A stretch of DNA of 64,000 bases, from assembly GCF_023206395.1 (NCBI RefSeq), contig NZ_CP066149.1:1798001-1862000 (forward strand), read 5' to 3'. Positions 55,289 through 63,551 of the stretch are shown piece after piece; position 1 is the stretch's first letter; every line of letters starts with the position of its first letter. Under the pieces are notes generated by a model. That model was not told where the DNA came from, made no database searches, and was given only the letters and a program-made list of their open reading frames with translations. The position numbers and the translations under genes were made by a program. The DNA comes from Vibrio sp. ED004. Lineage in GTDB: Bacteria; Pseudomonadota; Gammaproteobacteria; Enterobacterales; Vibrionaceae.

Positions 55289-57124
55289 ATGTCTACTCCA
55301 CAGATTGATAAGTTAAGAAATATCGCGATCATCGCGCACGTTGACCACGGTAAAACGACTTTGGTTGATAAACTGCTACAACAGTCAGGCACTCTTGAGT
55401 CTCGTGGTGAAGCTGAAGAGCGTGTCATGGATTCGAATGACATCGAAAAAGAGCGTGGCATTACCATTCTTGCTAAGAACACAGCAATCAACTGGAATGA
55501 TTACCGCATCAACATCGTAGATACCCCGGGACACGCGGACTTCGGTGGTGAAGTTGAGCGTATCATGTCTATGGTTGACTCTGTTCTGCTTATCGTTGAC
55601 GCAGTTGATGGCCCAATGCCTCAAACTCGTTTCGTAACGCAAAAAGCATTCGCACACGGTCTTAAGCCAATCGTTGTAATCAACAAGATTGACCGCCCAG
55701 GCGCTCGTCCTGATTGGGTTATGGATCAAGTATTCGACCTTTTCGACAACCTAGGTGCTACTGATGAGCAACTAGACTTCACAGTTGTTTACGCTTCAGC
55801 TCTAAACGGTTGGGCAACAATGACTGAAGGCGAAACTGGCGAGAACATGGAACCATTGTTCCAAGCTGTTGTTGATACAGTAGACGCGCCTGCAGTTGAC
55901 CTTGACGGTCCACTACAAATGCAAATTTCGCAACTTGATTACAGCTCTTACGTAGGTGTTATCGGTGTTGCTCGTGTTACTCGTGGTTCTGTTAAACCAA
56001 ACCAACAAGTAACTATTGTCAATGCAGAAGGCAAAAAACGTAACGGTAAAGTAGGTACAGTTCTTGGTTACCTAGGTCTTGACCGTCACGAAGTTGAGCA
56101 AGCTAACGCTGGCGACATCATTGCAATCACTGGTCTTGGTGAGCTGAAAATTTCAGACACTATCTGTGACGTAAACAATGTTGAAGCAATGACTCCGCTT
56201 TCTGTTGATGAACCAACAGTAACAATGACGTTCCAAGTAAACACTTCTCCGTTCGCGGGTAAAGAAGGTAAGTTCGTTACTTCACGTAACATCCTTGAGC
56301 GTCTAGAGAAAGAACTAGTACACAACGTTGCACTACGTGTTGAAGAAACTGATAACCCAGATCGCTTCCGTGTTTCAGGTCGTGGTGAGCTTCACCTATC
56401 TATCCTGATCGAAAACATGCGTCGTGAAGGTTTCGAGCTAGCTGTATCTCGTCCAGAAGTTATCATCAAGAAAGACGAAGATGGCAACCTAACTGAACCG
56501 TTTGAAACTGTGACTATCGACGTGCTTGAAGAGCACCAAGGTGGCATCATGGAAAACATCGGTCTACGTAAAGGTGAGCTAACTGATATGTCTCCAGATG
56601 GCAAAGGCCGTGTTCGCATGGACTTCATGATGCCTTCTCGTGGTCTTATCGGTTTCCAAACTGAGTTCCTAACTCTAACGTCTGGTTCTGGTCTTCTTTA
56701 CCACTCATTTGATCACTACGGTCCTCACAAAGGCGGCGTAATCGGTCAACGTAACAACGGTGTTCTAATCTCGAACGCTACTGGTAAAGCTCTGACTTAC
56801 GCACTATTCAACCTACAAGAACGTGGTCGTCTATTTGCTGAGCACGCGGATGAAGTATACGAAGGTCAAATCATCGGTATTCACAACCGTTCAAACGACC
56901 TAACAGTAAACTGTCTGAAAGGTAAGCAGCTAACGAACGTTCGTGCATCTGGTACTGATGAAGCACAGGTTCTTTCGCCACCTATCCGTCACACTCTAGA
57001 GCAAGCTCTTGAGTTCATCGACGAAGACGAACTAGTAGAAGTAACTCCTGTAAGCATTCGTATCCGTAAGAAGCTTCTTACTGAAAACGAACGTAAGCGT
57101 GCAGCACGTCCAGCTAAGGCTTAA
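55289..57124 (+). CDS. typA: Ribosome-dependent translational GTPase TypA/BipA
   Basis: TypA/BipA aids 50S assembly and stress or cold growth. Start at ATG 55289 gives 611 residues; a GTG five codons earlier opens the frame but lacks support. G-domain motifs [22 protein letters not shown] and [11 protein letters not shown] are intact, followed by beta-barrel domain II, EF-G-like domains III and V (from about 395: [12 protein letters not shown]) and the BipA-specific C-terminal domain with [15 protein letters not shown]. The gene is divergent from glnA as in E. coli. It ends in a strong terminator, after which the repeat/IS region begins. Confidence 0.97.
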   Translation: MSTPQIDKLRNIAIIAHVDHGKTTLVDKLLQQSGTLESRGEAEERVMDSNDIEKERGITILAKNTAINWNDYRINIVDTPGHADFGGEVERIMSMVDSVLLIVDAVDGPMPQTRFVTQKAFAHGLKPIVVINKIDRPGARPDWVMDQVFDLFDNLGATDEQLDFTVVYASALNGWATMTEGETGENMEPLFQAVVDTVDAPAVDLDGPLQMQISQLDYSSYVGVIGVARVTRGSVKPNQQVTIVNAEGKKRNGKVGTVLGYLGLDRHEVEQANAGDIIAITGLGELKISDTICDVNNVEAMTPLSVDEPTVTMTFQVNTSPFAGKEGKFVTSRNILERLEKELVHNVALRVEETDNPDRFRVSGRGELHLSILIENMRREGFELAVSRPEVIIKKDEDGNLTEPFETVTIDVLEEHQGGIMENIGLRKGELTDMSPDGKGRVRMDFMMPSRGLIGFQTEFLTLTSGSGLLYHSFDHYGPHKGGVIGQRNNGVLISNATGKALTYALFNLQERGRLFAEHADEVYEGQIIGIHNRSNDLTVNCLKGKQLTNVRASGTDEAQVLSPPIRHTLEQALEFIDEDELVEVTPVSIRIRKKLLTENERKRAARPAKA

Positions 57125-57161
57125 TTGCCAGCTGATTAGCTTTTAGCTAAGTAAAATAAGA

Positions 57162-57195
57162 AAGCCCTGAGTAGCCAAGCTGCTCAGGGCTTTTG
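57162..57195 (+). terminator. typA terminator
   Basis: AAGCCCTGAG, further weaker pairs (AGC with GCT), CTCAGGGCTT and T-rich end. Confidence 0.9.
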
Positions 57196-57214
57196 TTTTA
57201 TATGGCATTAGGAT

Positions 57215-57634
57215 GGATACGGGTAAACGAGATGCGAGATTCGAAGAGCGTCTTTAGACTGGAGATAGCCAAGTACTAAGAGGGTGACTATTTTCGGTGC
57301 CTGTTCTCTTTTATCCATCTCCTGTGATCAAACCGTCATTCCAGAATTGAGGAACGAAATATCTGGAATCTTTTTACGGCATGGAAGAGATTCCCTATCA
57401 CGCTCGTGCCTCACTGTAGGGAATGACGGAAGTTTATTTGGTAGGTTACGAATAAGCGAGATGCGTGATACGAAGAGCGTGTTTAAATTGGAGATAACTA
57501 GATACTAAGATGGTGAATATCTTCGATACCCGTTGTCTTTCATCTATTTCCACTTATCGAATCGTCATTCCAGAATCGAGGAACGAGATATCAGGAATCT
57601 TTTTATAGTGTGGAAGAGATTTCCTATCACGCTC
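57215..57634. repeat. Tandem copies A and B (left part) of a ~229-bp intergenic repeat
   Basis: Two head-to-tail copies, about 57215-57443 and from 57444, align over their length (shared stretches such as GAGATGCG, GTCATTCCAGAAT, ACGAGATATC and GGAATGAC). Each contains a block with inverted ends, in copy A CCGTCATTCC (57333-57342) and GGAATGACGG (57420-57429), and inner inverted pairs (ATTCCAGA with TCTGGAAT; ATTCCCTA with TAGGGAAT). Copy B is interrupted by the IS110 element after 57634. No coding potential was seen. It looks like a non-autonomous palindromic element family resembling dRS3 or REP types. Confidence 0.8.
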
Positions 57635-58492
57635 AATGGTATGGACTCCCCACCTTAACTGACAGTGTCAGCTAAAGTTACAGGTGCGAACCAAAACAGG
57701 AGCCCATACTATGAATAAATTTAACACAATCTTGATTGATTTAGCCAAATCCGTCTTTCAAGTCGCGGTATTTAACCGCCATGGAAAGCGTAAGTTGAAC
57801 CAAGCTATGTCTAAAAGAAAATGCTAACGGTCATCAGCCAACACCCTGGCGCGACCATTTGCATAGAGGCCTGTGCGGCATCTCATTATTGGGGACGAAC
57901 GTTTCAAAGCCGTGGTCATACCGTCAAAATGATACCTCCCAAAAAGTGAAGCCATATCGCTGTGGTAATAAGAACGATGCTAATGATGCTATCGCGATTT
58001 ACGAAGCTTCCTTACGCTCCGATATTCATGCGGTACCAGTAAAAACACCTGAGCAGCAAGATATCGCTATGCTGCTGAGTTTAAGACAAAGCTATATAAA
58101 ACAACGCACAGCAGTAAGTCTACGGATCCGTGGCTATGCAGCGGAATGTGGAATTACCTTCCCACAAGGAGCCAATAAACTGCGAGAACCGCTCCCTCTC
58201 GTTATCGAAGATGCAGAGAATGAATTAACACTGACAACTCGATTCGTTCTCCGAGAATTACATGCTCAGCTACTAAGTCTTGATGAGCCTATCGAGAGAG
58301 TTGAATTGCAACTTATAGACTTTGCAAAGCAAATACCCGCTTGCCAGTTATTAATCACTTTACGAGGTGTACGTTGGGTGATTGCAAGTGCCATTTTTTC
58401 CCGCCTAGGTGACGCTTCGGCCTATAGAAATGGGCGAGGGGCTAGTGCGAGCTTAGGTTTAGTTCCGGCTCATACTGGCAGTGGTGGTAAGA

Positions 58493-58500
58493 ACAAAAAC
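58493..58500. repeat. 8-bp target duplication of the IS66 insertion (left copy)
   Basis: ACAAAAAC here is repeated without a change at 60078-60085, directly outside the two ends of the IS66 element. Eight bases is the usual IS66 duplication. Removing the element plus one copy restores the IS110 frame. Confidence 0.95.
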
Positions 58501-60077
58501 GTAAGTGTTCACCAAACCCTATTGACACAAAAAGTGTGACATTACGCACTTGATCCCACTTTTAGTATTGAGTGATCCTTCTAGGAAGCCATCATAGTTT
58601 CATGACTAGAAAAAAAGCACCTAAATACCAAGAAGCACCACCTGAAGTCTCGGATTTGAATGAGGCTAAGGTGCTTATTGATGAGCTGTGGGAACAGCTC
58701 CGACATTATGAAGATAAGCTAACCACTAGCTCCAAAAACTCTTCAAAATCTCCTTCATCAGACAATCCTAAAGATCGCCATGACCGGAAAAAGTTGAAAG
58801 CTCTGGTGGTCGCAATTCGAGAGGAGCTAAACAAGGCCACACAGGGCATCAACGAAAGCTCTCACCGTTAAAGAAAACGGATGTCATTATTGACTGTTTC
58901 CCTGAAACTTGTCCTTGCTGCGCTCAATCTGACATTGAGGTACAAGGTGGGCCATACTATCGCCATCAGGTCTTCGATATTCCAAAACCCACTGTCGATA
59001 TCACCGAATACCGTTTGTTTTCAGGTCAATGTCGGCACTGCAAAGAAACCGTAAAGGCTCAAAAGCCTGACGATGCATCTCAAGGGATTATAGGGCCGAA
59101 CTTATTAAGTTACATTGGGGTTCTTGCGGGGCAATATCACCTCAGTGTTCGGAAAATCCAATCACTGCTCAAAGAACAGCTTGGCACAACCTTTTCGGTC
59201 GGCGCGATTAGTGAAGCGCAAACGAAAGTCGCTTCAATGTTAACGCCATTGCATCAAGCGATAAAAAGGCGTTAAAGAAAGCGCCTTTGATTCATGCTGA
59301 CGAAACCTCTCATCACCGAAATGATGAAACGAGCCTGCGTTGGTGTTGGTTAGTGGCAAGTGATGACCTTGTCTATGAACAAATACTCTATTCGCGCTCG
59401 ACCTCCTCAGCGAAAAAGGTCATTGATGAAGACTATGCAGGCATTGTGGTGAGCGACCAGTGTCCAAGCTATAACTGGATAGCCGCAGACCGTCATCAGT
59501 TATGTTGGGCACATGTGAAGCGCAACCTTCAGCAAATGGCGGATTATAGTGGCGGTGGCCACACTGCTTATATTGGTAAACATCTTTGTTTGTTAACGAA
59601 CGCCATTTTCCATACTCGGCATCGTTATGAGCAAGGTGAATTGGATTATTCACTGTACTTGCGGCGAATGCACAGGCTACAAAAATCGTTCGATCATTGG
59701 TTGAGCAAAGGGACAGATGTCATGGTCAAGCGGTATCGGGGCCGATGCAAGTTACTGCTCAAACATAGAGAGAGCTTGTGGGTTTTTCTCAAGAAAACAT
59801 CAATCCCCTTAACCAATAATGAAGCTGAACGATGTATTAGAGGTTTTGTCATTCAAAGGAAAATCAGCTTCGGAACGACCTCAGATGCAGGCGATAAATT
59901 CCGTAGCCGTATTCATACACTTATCGAAACCTGCAAAAAGCGCGGTCTATCAGCAATGTCAGTTCTGAGTGAAATCATCACTTCTGTTGTTGAGAAGAAA
60001 CCGTACCCGAACGTTTTTAATCTGTAGTATCGTTCCTCTCAGTCATGAGAAGTCAAGTTGCCTTGGTGAACGGTTAC
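58501..60077 (+). mobile_element. IS66-family insertion sequence inside the IS110 element
   Basis: A 1577-bp element with terminal inverted repeats: left GTAAGTGTTCACCAA and right (reverse complement) GTAACCGTTCACCAA, differing at two bases, both starting with the GTAA of IS66 ends. The flanks are the 8-bp duplication ACAAAAAC. Only the large transposase (TnpC type) is recognisable; TnpA and TnpB homologues found in classical IS66 members are absent, so this is a short IS66 variant. The transposase carries two frameshifts. It is the younger of the two nested elements. Confidence 0.94.
58602..60027 (+). pseudogene. IS66-family transposase, two frameshifts
   Basis: Fragment 1 (MTRKKAPKYQEAPPEVSDL ... 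SSKNSSKSPSSDNP) is the N-terminal leucine-zipper and linker. Fragment 2 (GHTGHQRKLSPLKKTDVII, CPCCAQ and CRHC zinc-finger cysteines, HLSVRKIQSLL) is the zinc and DNA-binding part. Fragment 3 (APLIHADETSHH, SDQCPSYNW, PLTNNEAERCIRGFVI) is the catalytic DDE domain, with its D, D and E visible. The breaks are at CGGAAAAAGTTG (58787-58798) and GATAAAAAGG (about 59261-59270). In both, an A5 run read as A6 restores a normal product, including KQGH and AIKKALKKAPLIHADE. Confidence 0.92.
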
Positions 60078-60319
60078 ACAAAAACCACGGAATAAGTAAA
60101 TCAGGTGATAAAACCTTACGCTCTCTTGTCGTTCATGGAGCAAGAGCAGTGGTAGCGAATATCCGAGATAAAGAAGATCGCTTAAGTTGCTGGATACGAA
60201 ACTTGTTAGAAAGAAAGTCGTTTAACCAAGTAGTTGTCGCCCTTGCTAACAAAACGATCAGAATGGCTTGTGCCATGCTGAAGAGCAATCGATCTTATAA
60301 TGAAACGTTACTCGCTTAA

Positions 60320-60557
60320 CAATTGATTTTATAAGGTTAAGGGAGACATCAATCCCCCATGTAAGCAAGTAAATTATGGTAAAGAGTGAGCATAGCAAGC
60401 AAGAGAAACTCTGAGAGGGACGAAGGTGATAATACACCACACGCTCGATAAGAACTTTTGCTGAGTGGATTAAGCCATAGAGGTTCGGGGTAGCTCCCTA
60501 TAAAGAAACCGAATATACGTGCACTTGCGTACCTTTACTCGTTTCCTTGCAATACTA
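60320..60557 (+). ncRNA. Candidate guide (seek/bridge) RNA region of the IS110 element
   Basis: IS1111-type elements encode their target-guiding RNA in the 3' non-coding end, and this interval is that end: no ORF, stable-looking inverted segments, and just inside the right inverted repeat. It contains CACGCTCG at 60440-60447, an 8-base match to the target across the insertion point (CACGCTC at 57628-57634 joined to G at 60573). The right-target guide was not found by eye. RNA ends are not defined, and the 8-base match alone could be chance. Confidence 0.5.
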
Positions 60558-60572
60558 GGGGAGTCCATATAC

Positions 60573-60766
60573 GTGCCTCGCTGTAGGGAATGACAGGTGT
60601 TTGTTTGGTGGTTACGAATAAGCGAGGTGCGGGATACGAAAAGCTTGTTTAGACTGGAGGTAGCCAGATACTAAGAGGGTGGGTGTCTTCGTCGCCTGTT
60701 CTCTTTATCCATTTCCTGTCATCGAATCGTCATTCCAGAATCGAGGGACGAGATATCTGGAATCTA
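60573..60766. repeat. Remainder of repeat copy B and truncated copy C
   Basis: Immediately after the IS110 right end, GTGCCTCGCTGTAGGGAATGAC completes copy B (quoted in part), then copy C starts near 60610 (GGTTACGAATAAGCGAGG) and runs to ATATCTGGAATCTAGC, where it touches the stop codon of the following convergent ATPase gene. Copy C thus supplies or overlaps the 3' end of that gene. Only the left inverted end of the inner block is present in copy C. Confidence 0.8.
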
Positions 60767-61294
60767 GCTTTTGATGCTTAGCTGGCTTTCAACGAACTGC
60801 ACTCGCTCTGCTACCGACATAAATGGCACTTCAACCACCTCATAACCTAGCGCTTGATAGACGCCGACTAGCGTGTGGTGAATCTCTAACGCTTCTTCAA
60901 ATGGGTAAGGGCGCACTTCATCTTGCACATAAATCGAAGCCTCTGGGCGGCAGAACAAGACTTGTGAGTGATAGCCTTGGCTTGCTTCTCGGTAAGTCGC
61001 ATCTATATCTAGTTTCGCCTGAGCTAAATAGCCACAAATGTCGGGAATGGCGCGATCGAGAAAGGCAATCGGATATTGATTGGCTTGGTCTTTTTGCTCG
61101 TCCATCACATCCAAACATAGCTCAGCAAAGCCCGGAAGGTCTAGCCAAGGTAAGATACCGTTTTCTAGCTGACTTTGCTGCTCGATTAACTGACGAGAGG
61201 ATTCGGCGAAGGTTGGGTAACCCGAATCTCCCAAGGCATTAATTAGTGTTGTCTTTCCGGCGCCAGGGCCGCCAGTAATTATGATTGGGTTCAT
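60764..61294 (-). CDS. AAA-type P-loop ATPase/kinase-like protein
   Basis: A 176-residue nucleotide-binding protein with an N-terminal Walker A (IIITGGPGAGKTTLINAL, about 4-21) and a later FLDRAIPDICGY that resembles the acidic helix of small kinases; an ATP-binding lid may lie near RPYPFEEALEIH. It belongs to a family annotated as AAA ATPases or predicted kinases in Vibrio; the substrate is unknown. Its last codons (SIKS and stop) lie within or directly beside the intergenic repeat, so the tail may have been changed by insertion. It precedes the DUF2959 gene's stop by about 30 bp on the same strand, so the two may be cotranscribed. Confidence 0.85.
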   Translation of the reverse strand: MNPIIITGGPGAGKTTLINALGDSGYPTFAESSRQLIEQQSQLENGILPWLDLPGFAELCLDVMDEQKDQANQYPIAFLDRAIPDICGYLAQAKLDIDATYREASQGYHSQVLFCRPEASIYVQDEVRPYPFEEALEIHHTLVGVYQALGYEVVEVPFMSVAERVQFVESQLSIKS

Positions 61295-61324
61295 ACGGGC
61301 TTATATAATGCGTTTCTAATGATG

Positions 61325-61966
61325 TTATTTCTGGTTCAGTTGAGCTAGGAATTTATCCGATTCTGCGATGGCAGCATTCATCTGCTTAATCGCGTAGGCG
61401 ATGTCTTTTTCTAAGCTCATGAACTCGCCTTGCAGTGAACCAACCGCGCTCGCATTGAGGTTATGCTTTAAGTAAAGCGTGTTATCTCGAAGGGTATTGA
61501 GCACAGGATCCATTTTCTTTTCTGCACGCTTCATTGCGGACAACATGGTCTTGTAAGAGGACTCAGTCTCGCGCAGTTTTTGCTCGCTTGAGCGACGCAG
61601 TGAGTCACTGGTGTAGAGGTCTAACTCTCCCTGCCACTCTTCAAACAATGCATCCGAAACATCTTCAATTGCCGCGATTCGATCACTGACATTTTGAGCG
61701 GCTTTTTCGCTGTCTTGGTATTTATCGTTGATTTGGTTGTACATGTCTTCTAGGTCGCCGCCACTGAAGTTAGTCAGGCTGCTGAGTGCTTCAAGTGCGC
61801 TAGTAAACTCTTCCTGAGCATCCTGCTGTGACTCTTTCGCGTCTTCTACTCTGTCGACCATAATGTCACGTTTGTGGTAACCCACTTGCTCCATTGCGGA
61901 GTAATAAGCTGACTGGCATCCAGTAAGAGTAAAAATAGAGAGGACTATAACTATTAAATAAGGCAT
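61325..61966 (-). CDS. DUF2959 family lipoprotein
   Basis: A 213-residue predicted outer- or inner-membrane lipoprotein with a lipobox (LTGCQS, cysteine about residue 17) after a short hydrophobic signal. The mature part is almost wholly alpha-helical with heptads (RVEDAKESQQDAQEEF, KYQDSEKAAQNVSDRI), suggesting a coiled-coil bundle, and a MVDRVEDA segment typical of DUF2959. Function is unknown; members occur widely in marine gammaproteobacteria. The gene is divergent from yihY across about 220 bp without another gene. Confidence 0.87.
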   Translation of the reverse strand: MPYLIVIVLSIFTLTGCQSAYYSAMEQVGYHKRDIMVDRVEDAKESQQDAQEEFTSALEALSSLTNFSGGDLEDMYNQINDKYQDSEKAAQNVSDRIAAIEDVSDALFEEWQGELDLYTSDSLRRSSEQKLRETESSYKTMLSAMKRAEKKMDPVLNTLRDNTLYLKHNLNASAVGSLQGEFMSLEKDIAYAIKQMNAAIAESDKFLAQLNQK

Positions 61967-62187
61967 CCTAGTTTCCTATAGTTAAATAATATCAATCGTA
62001 GTAAATAACCGCTCAACCTAGCTTGTTAAAATCCTCGATAACGGCGTTAGAATTTTTGATTGTAGAATAACTACTTATCAAAACTATTCTTTGCGGATAA
62101 GGGCTGCCTTGTTCTCAAGCCTTTTTCCTACGCTATTATTGAACATCTATTCACTGTGATTGATATGTCGGAATAATAATTAGGACT

Positions 62188-63129
62188 ATGAACGAGTTAC
62201 AAGGGAGTTACAAGTTGAAGATAAAAAAGGTCGGCACACTCAGCATTCATTTTTCTCGCTATCTTTTGGCGCGAATGACGCATGATAGAGTCAACGTGAA
62301 TGCGGGTTACTTGGCGTACATTACTTTGCTCTCAATCGTACCGATGTTGACGGTTTTGCTCTCTATCCTCTCGTCATTCTCTATCTTTACTGATGTTGGG
62401 ATCGTGATTCAAAACTTCGTCATTACCAACTTTGTCCCAGCGTCAGGAGATGCAGTGCACGGTGCCTTGCTCGAGTTTGTTGCTAACACGGGTAAGATGA
62501 CGGCGGTCGGTAGTGTGTTCTTGTTTATAGCGGCACTGATGCTGATCTCTAACATCGATAAGAACTTAAACTACATCTGGCGTGTCAATGAGAAGCGACG
62601 TGCAGTGTTGTCTTTCTCTATGTACTGGATGGTGCTAACACTTGGGCCTATCTTGGTTGGGGCGAGCATTGCTGCCACTTCGTATGTGACATCGTTAAGC
62701 CTGCTACAAAATGAAGTCGTATCTGGCGCCTTTAATACCGTAATTCGCAAACTGCCTTTGATTCTCTCTTTCTTTGCGTTCTTCGGTTTGTACTTGTTGG
62801 TTCCCAACAAAAAGATACATTTTTCTCACGCAGCGGCAGGTTCTCTGGTTGCGGCTCTGTTGTTCGAACTCAGTAAGAAAGGCTTTGCGGCCTACATTAC
62901 TCAATTCCCTTCTTATCAGCTGATCTATGGCGCTTTGGCGGCGATTCCGATTCTTTTTGTCTGGGTGTATTTGTGTTGGCTGATCGTGTTGGTTGGTGCT
63001 GAGGTGACGGCGGCGCTCGGTGAGCACGAACAGTGGAGTGACACGCAAGAAATGGTACACTCTTCGGATAACGACAAAATCACAGAGCAAGGAAACAACA
63101 GTGATAGCACTGATCCAGAGAGTAAGTGA
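62188..63129 (+). CDS. yihY: YihY/BrkB-family inner-membrane protein
   Basis: A 313-residue membrane protein with about six helices and the YihY core ([21 protein letters not shown], quoted with a break before [42 protein letters not shown]). It was once annotated as ribonuclease BN, now recognised as an error; its true role is unknown. The C-terminal tail is acidic and unstructured. An ATG at 62188 is used; a TTG nine codons later with GGGAG upstream is a possible alternative. Its last 29 bases overlap dtd, as in other Vibrio. Confidence 0.92.
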   Translation: MNELQGSYKLKIKKVGTLSIHFSRYLLARMTHDRVNVNAGYLAYITLLSIVPMLTVLLSILSSFSIFTDVGIVIQNFVITNFVPASGDAVHGALLEFVANTGKMTAVGSVFLFIAALMLISNIDKNLNYIWRVNEKRRAVLSFSMYWMVLTLGPILVGASIAATSYVTSLSLLQNEVVSGAFNTVIRKLPLILSFFAFFGLYLLVPNKKIHFSHAAAGSLVAALLFELSKKGFAAYITQFPSYQLIYGALAAIPILFVWVYLCWLIVLVGAEVTAALGEHEQWSDTQEMVHSSDNDKITEQGNNSDSTDPESK

Positions 63130-63535
63130 AGCTACCGTCCGTGTTGATGGCGAAGTAGTTGGTGAGATTGAGCAAGGCTTATTAGTTCTGTTAGGCGTAG
63201 AAAAAGGTGATGACGAAGCCAAAGCCAAACGTTTGATGGAACGAGTGACCACTTATCGTGTCTTTGGAGATGAAGACGATAAGATGAACCTCAACGTGAA
63301 GCAGGTAGAAGGTAAGGTATTAGTGGTATCTCAATTCACTCTGCCAGCCGATACCAAGAAAGGCACACGAGCAGGCTTTTCTCGCGGTGCTCACCCAGAA
63401 GATGCAGAACGTCTTTACAACTATTTCTCTGACCAATGTGAATCAGTGTTGCCAACGGAACGTGGCCGATTCGCAGCCGACATGAAAGTGTCTTTGGTCA
63501 ATGATGGCCCAGTAACATTCTGGCTGCAGGTTTAG
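63101..63535 (+). CDS. dtd: D-aminoacyl-tRNA deacylase Dtd
   Basis: Dtd removes D-amino acids wrongly joined to tRNA. Start at GTG 63101 (AAGGA seven bases upstream, product [20 protein letters not shown]) gives the normal 144 residues; the frame is open for 27 codons further upstream but those belong to the overlapping yihY. The catalytic SQFTLPAD and the cross-subunit Gly-cisPro motif ([10 protein letters not shown]) are intact. It overlaps the end of yihY by 29 bp and is followed 16 bp later by the fabY/yiiD gene, so the three look like one operon. Confidence 0.96.
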   Translation: MIALIQRVSEATVRVDGEVVGEIEQGLLVLLGVEKGDDEAKAKRLMERVTTYRVFGDEDDKMNLNVKQVEGKVLVVSQFTLPADTKKGTRAGFSRGAHPEDAERLYNYFSDQCESVLPTERGRFAADMKVSLVNDGPVTFWLQV

Positions 63536-63551
63536 GCTTAAAGGAATAAGC

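Larger units (their letters stand above)
57711..60319 (+). pseudogene. IS110-family transposase (DEDD type), frameshifted and interrupted
   Basis: Three fragments make up one recombinase. The first (57711 onward, NTILIDLAKSVFQVAVFNRHG, with the catalytic D of the DEDD site) stops at TAA; the frame continues from about 57826 (MLTVISQHPG...IEACAASHYWG, second acidic residue) and is broken again at CCCAAAAAGTGAAG (57938-57951). The third part runs VKPYRCGNKNDANDAIAIYEA and on to GGKNKN at 58500. After the IS66 insert it resumes exactly in frame as HGISKSGDKTLRSLVVHGAR to the stop at 60319. Each of the two frameshifts is restored by one extra A in an A-run. Confidence 0.9.
57635..60572 (+). mobile_element. 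IS110-family (IS1111-type) insertion sequence, split by an IS66 element
   Basis: The limits are fixed by comparing the interrupted repeat with copy A, which has the empty site (CACGCTC joined to GTGCCTC at 57399-57412). Inside the ends lie sub-terminal inverted repeats ATGGACTCCCC (57641-57651) and GGGGAGTCCAT (60558-60568), a trait of the IS1111 subgroup; no target duplication is seen, as is normal for the family. Without the IS66 insert and its duplication the element is about 1353 bp. The 5' non-coding end is short (76 bp) and the 3' end long (about 250 bp), again IS1111-like. The transposase is broken, so the copy is presumably dead. Confidence 0.9.

Noticed and set aside
57215..57634. 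CRISPR array
   Set aside because: The repeat units are about 229 bp with divergence throughout; there are no short constant repeats with variable spacers and no cas genes.
58602..60027. Programmed frameshifting as the normal expression mode of the IS66 transposase
   Set aside because: I know of no such mode for the large IS66 transposase, and both breaks need the same insertion of one A, which fits homopolymer loss better. Kept as an alternative in the findings.
60764..61294. Adenylate kinase or a named nucleoside kinase
   Set aside because: Only the P-loop is clear; lid and substrate motifs of those enzymes are not visible.
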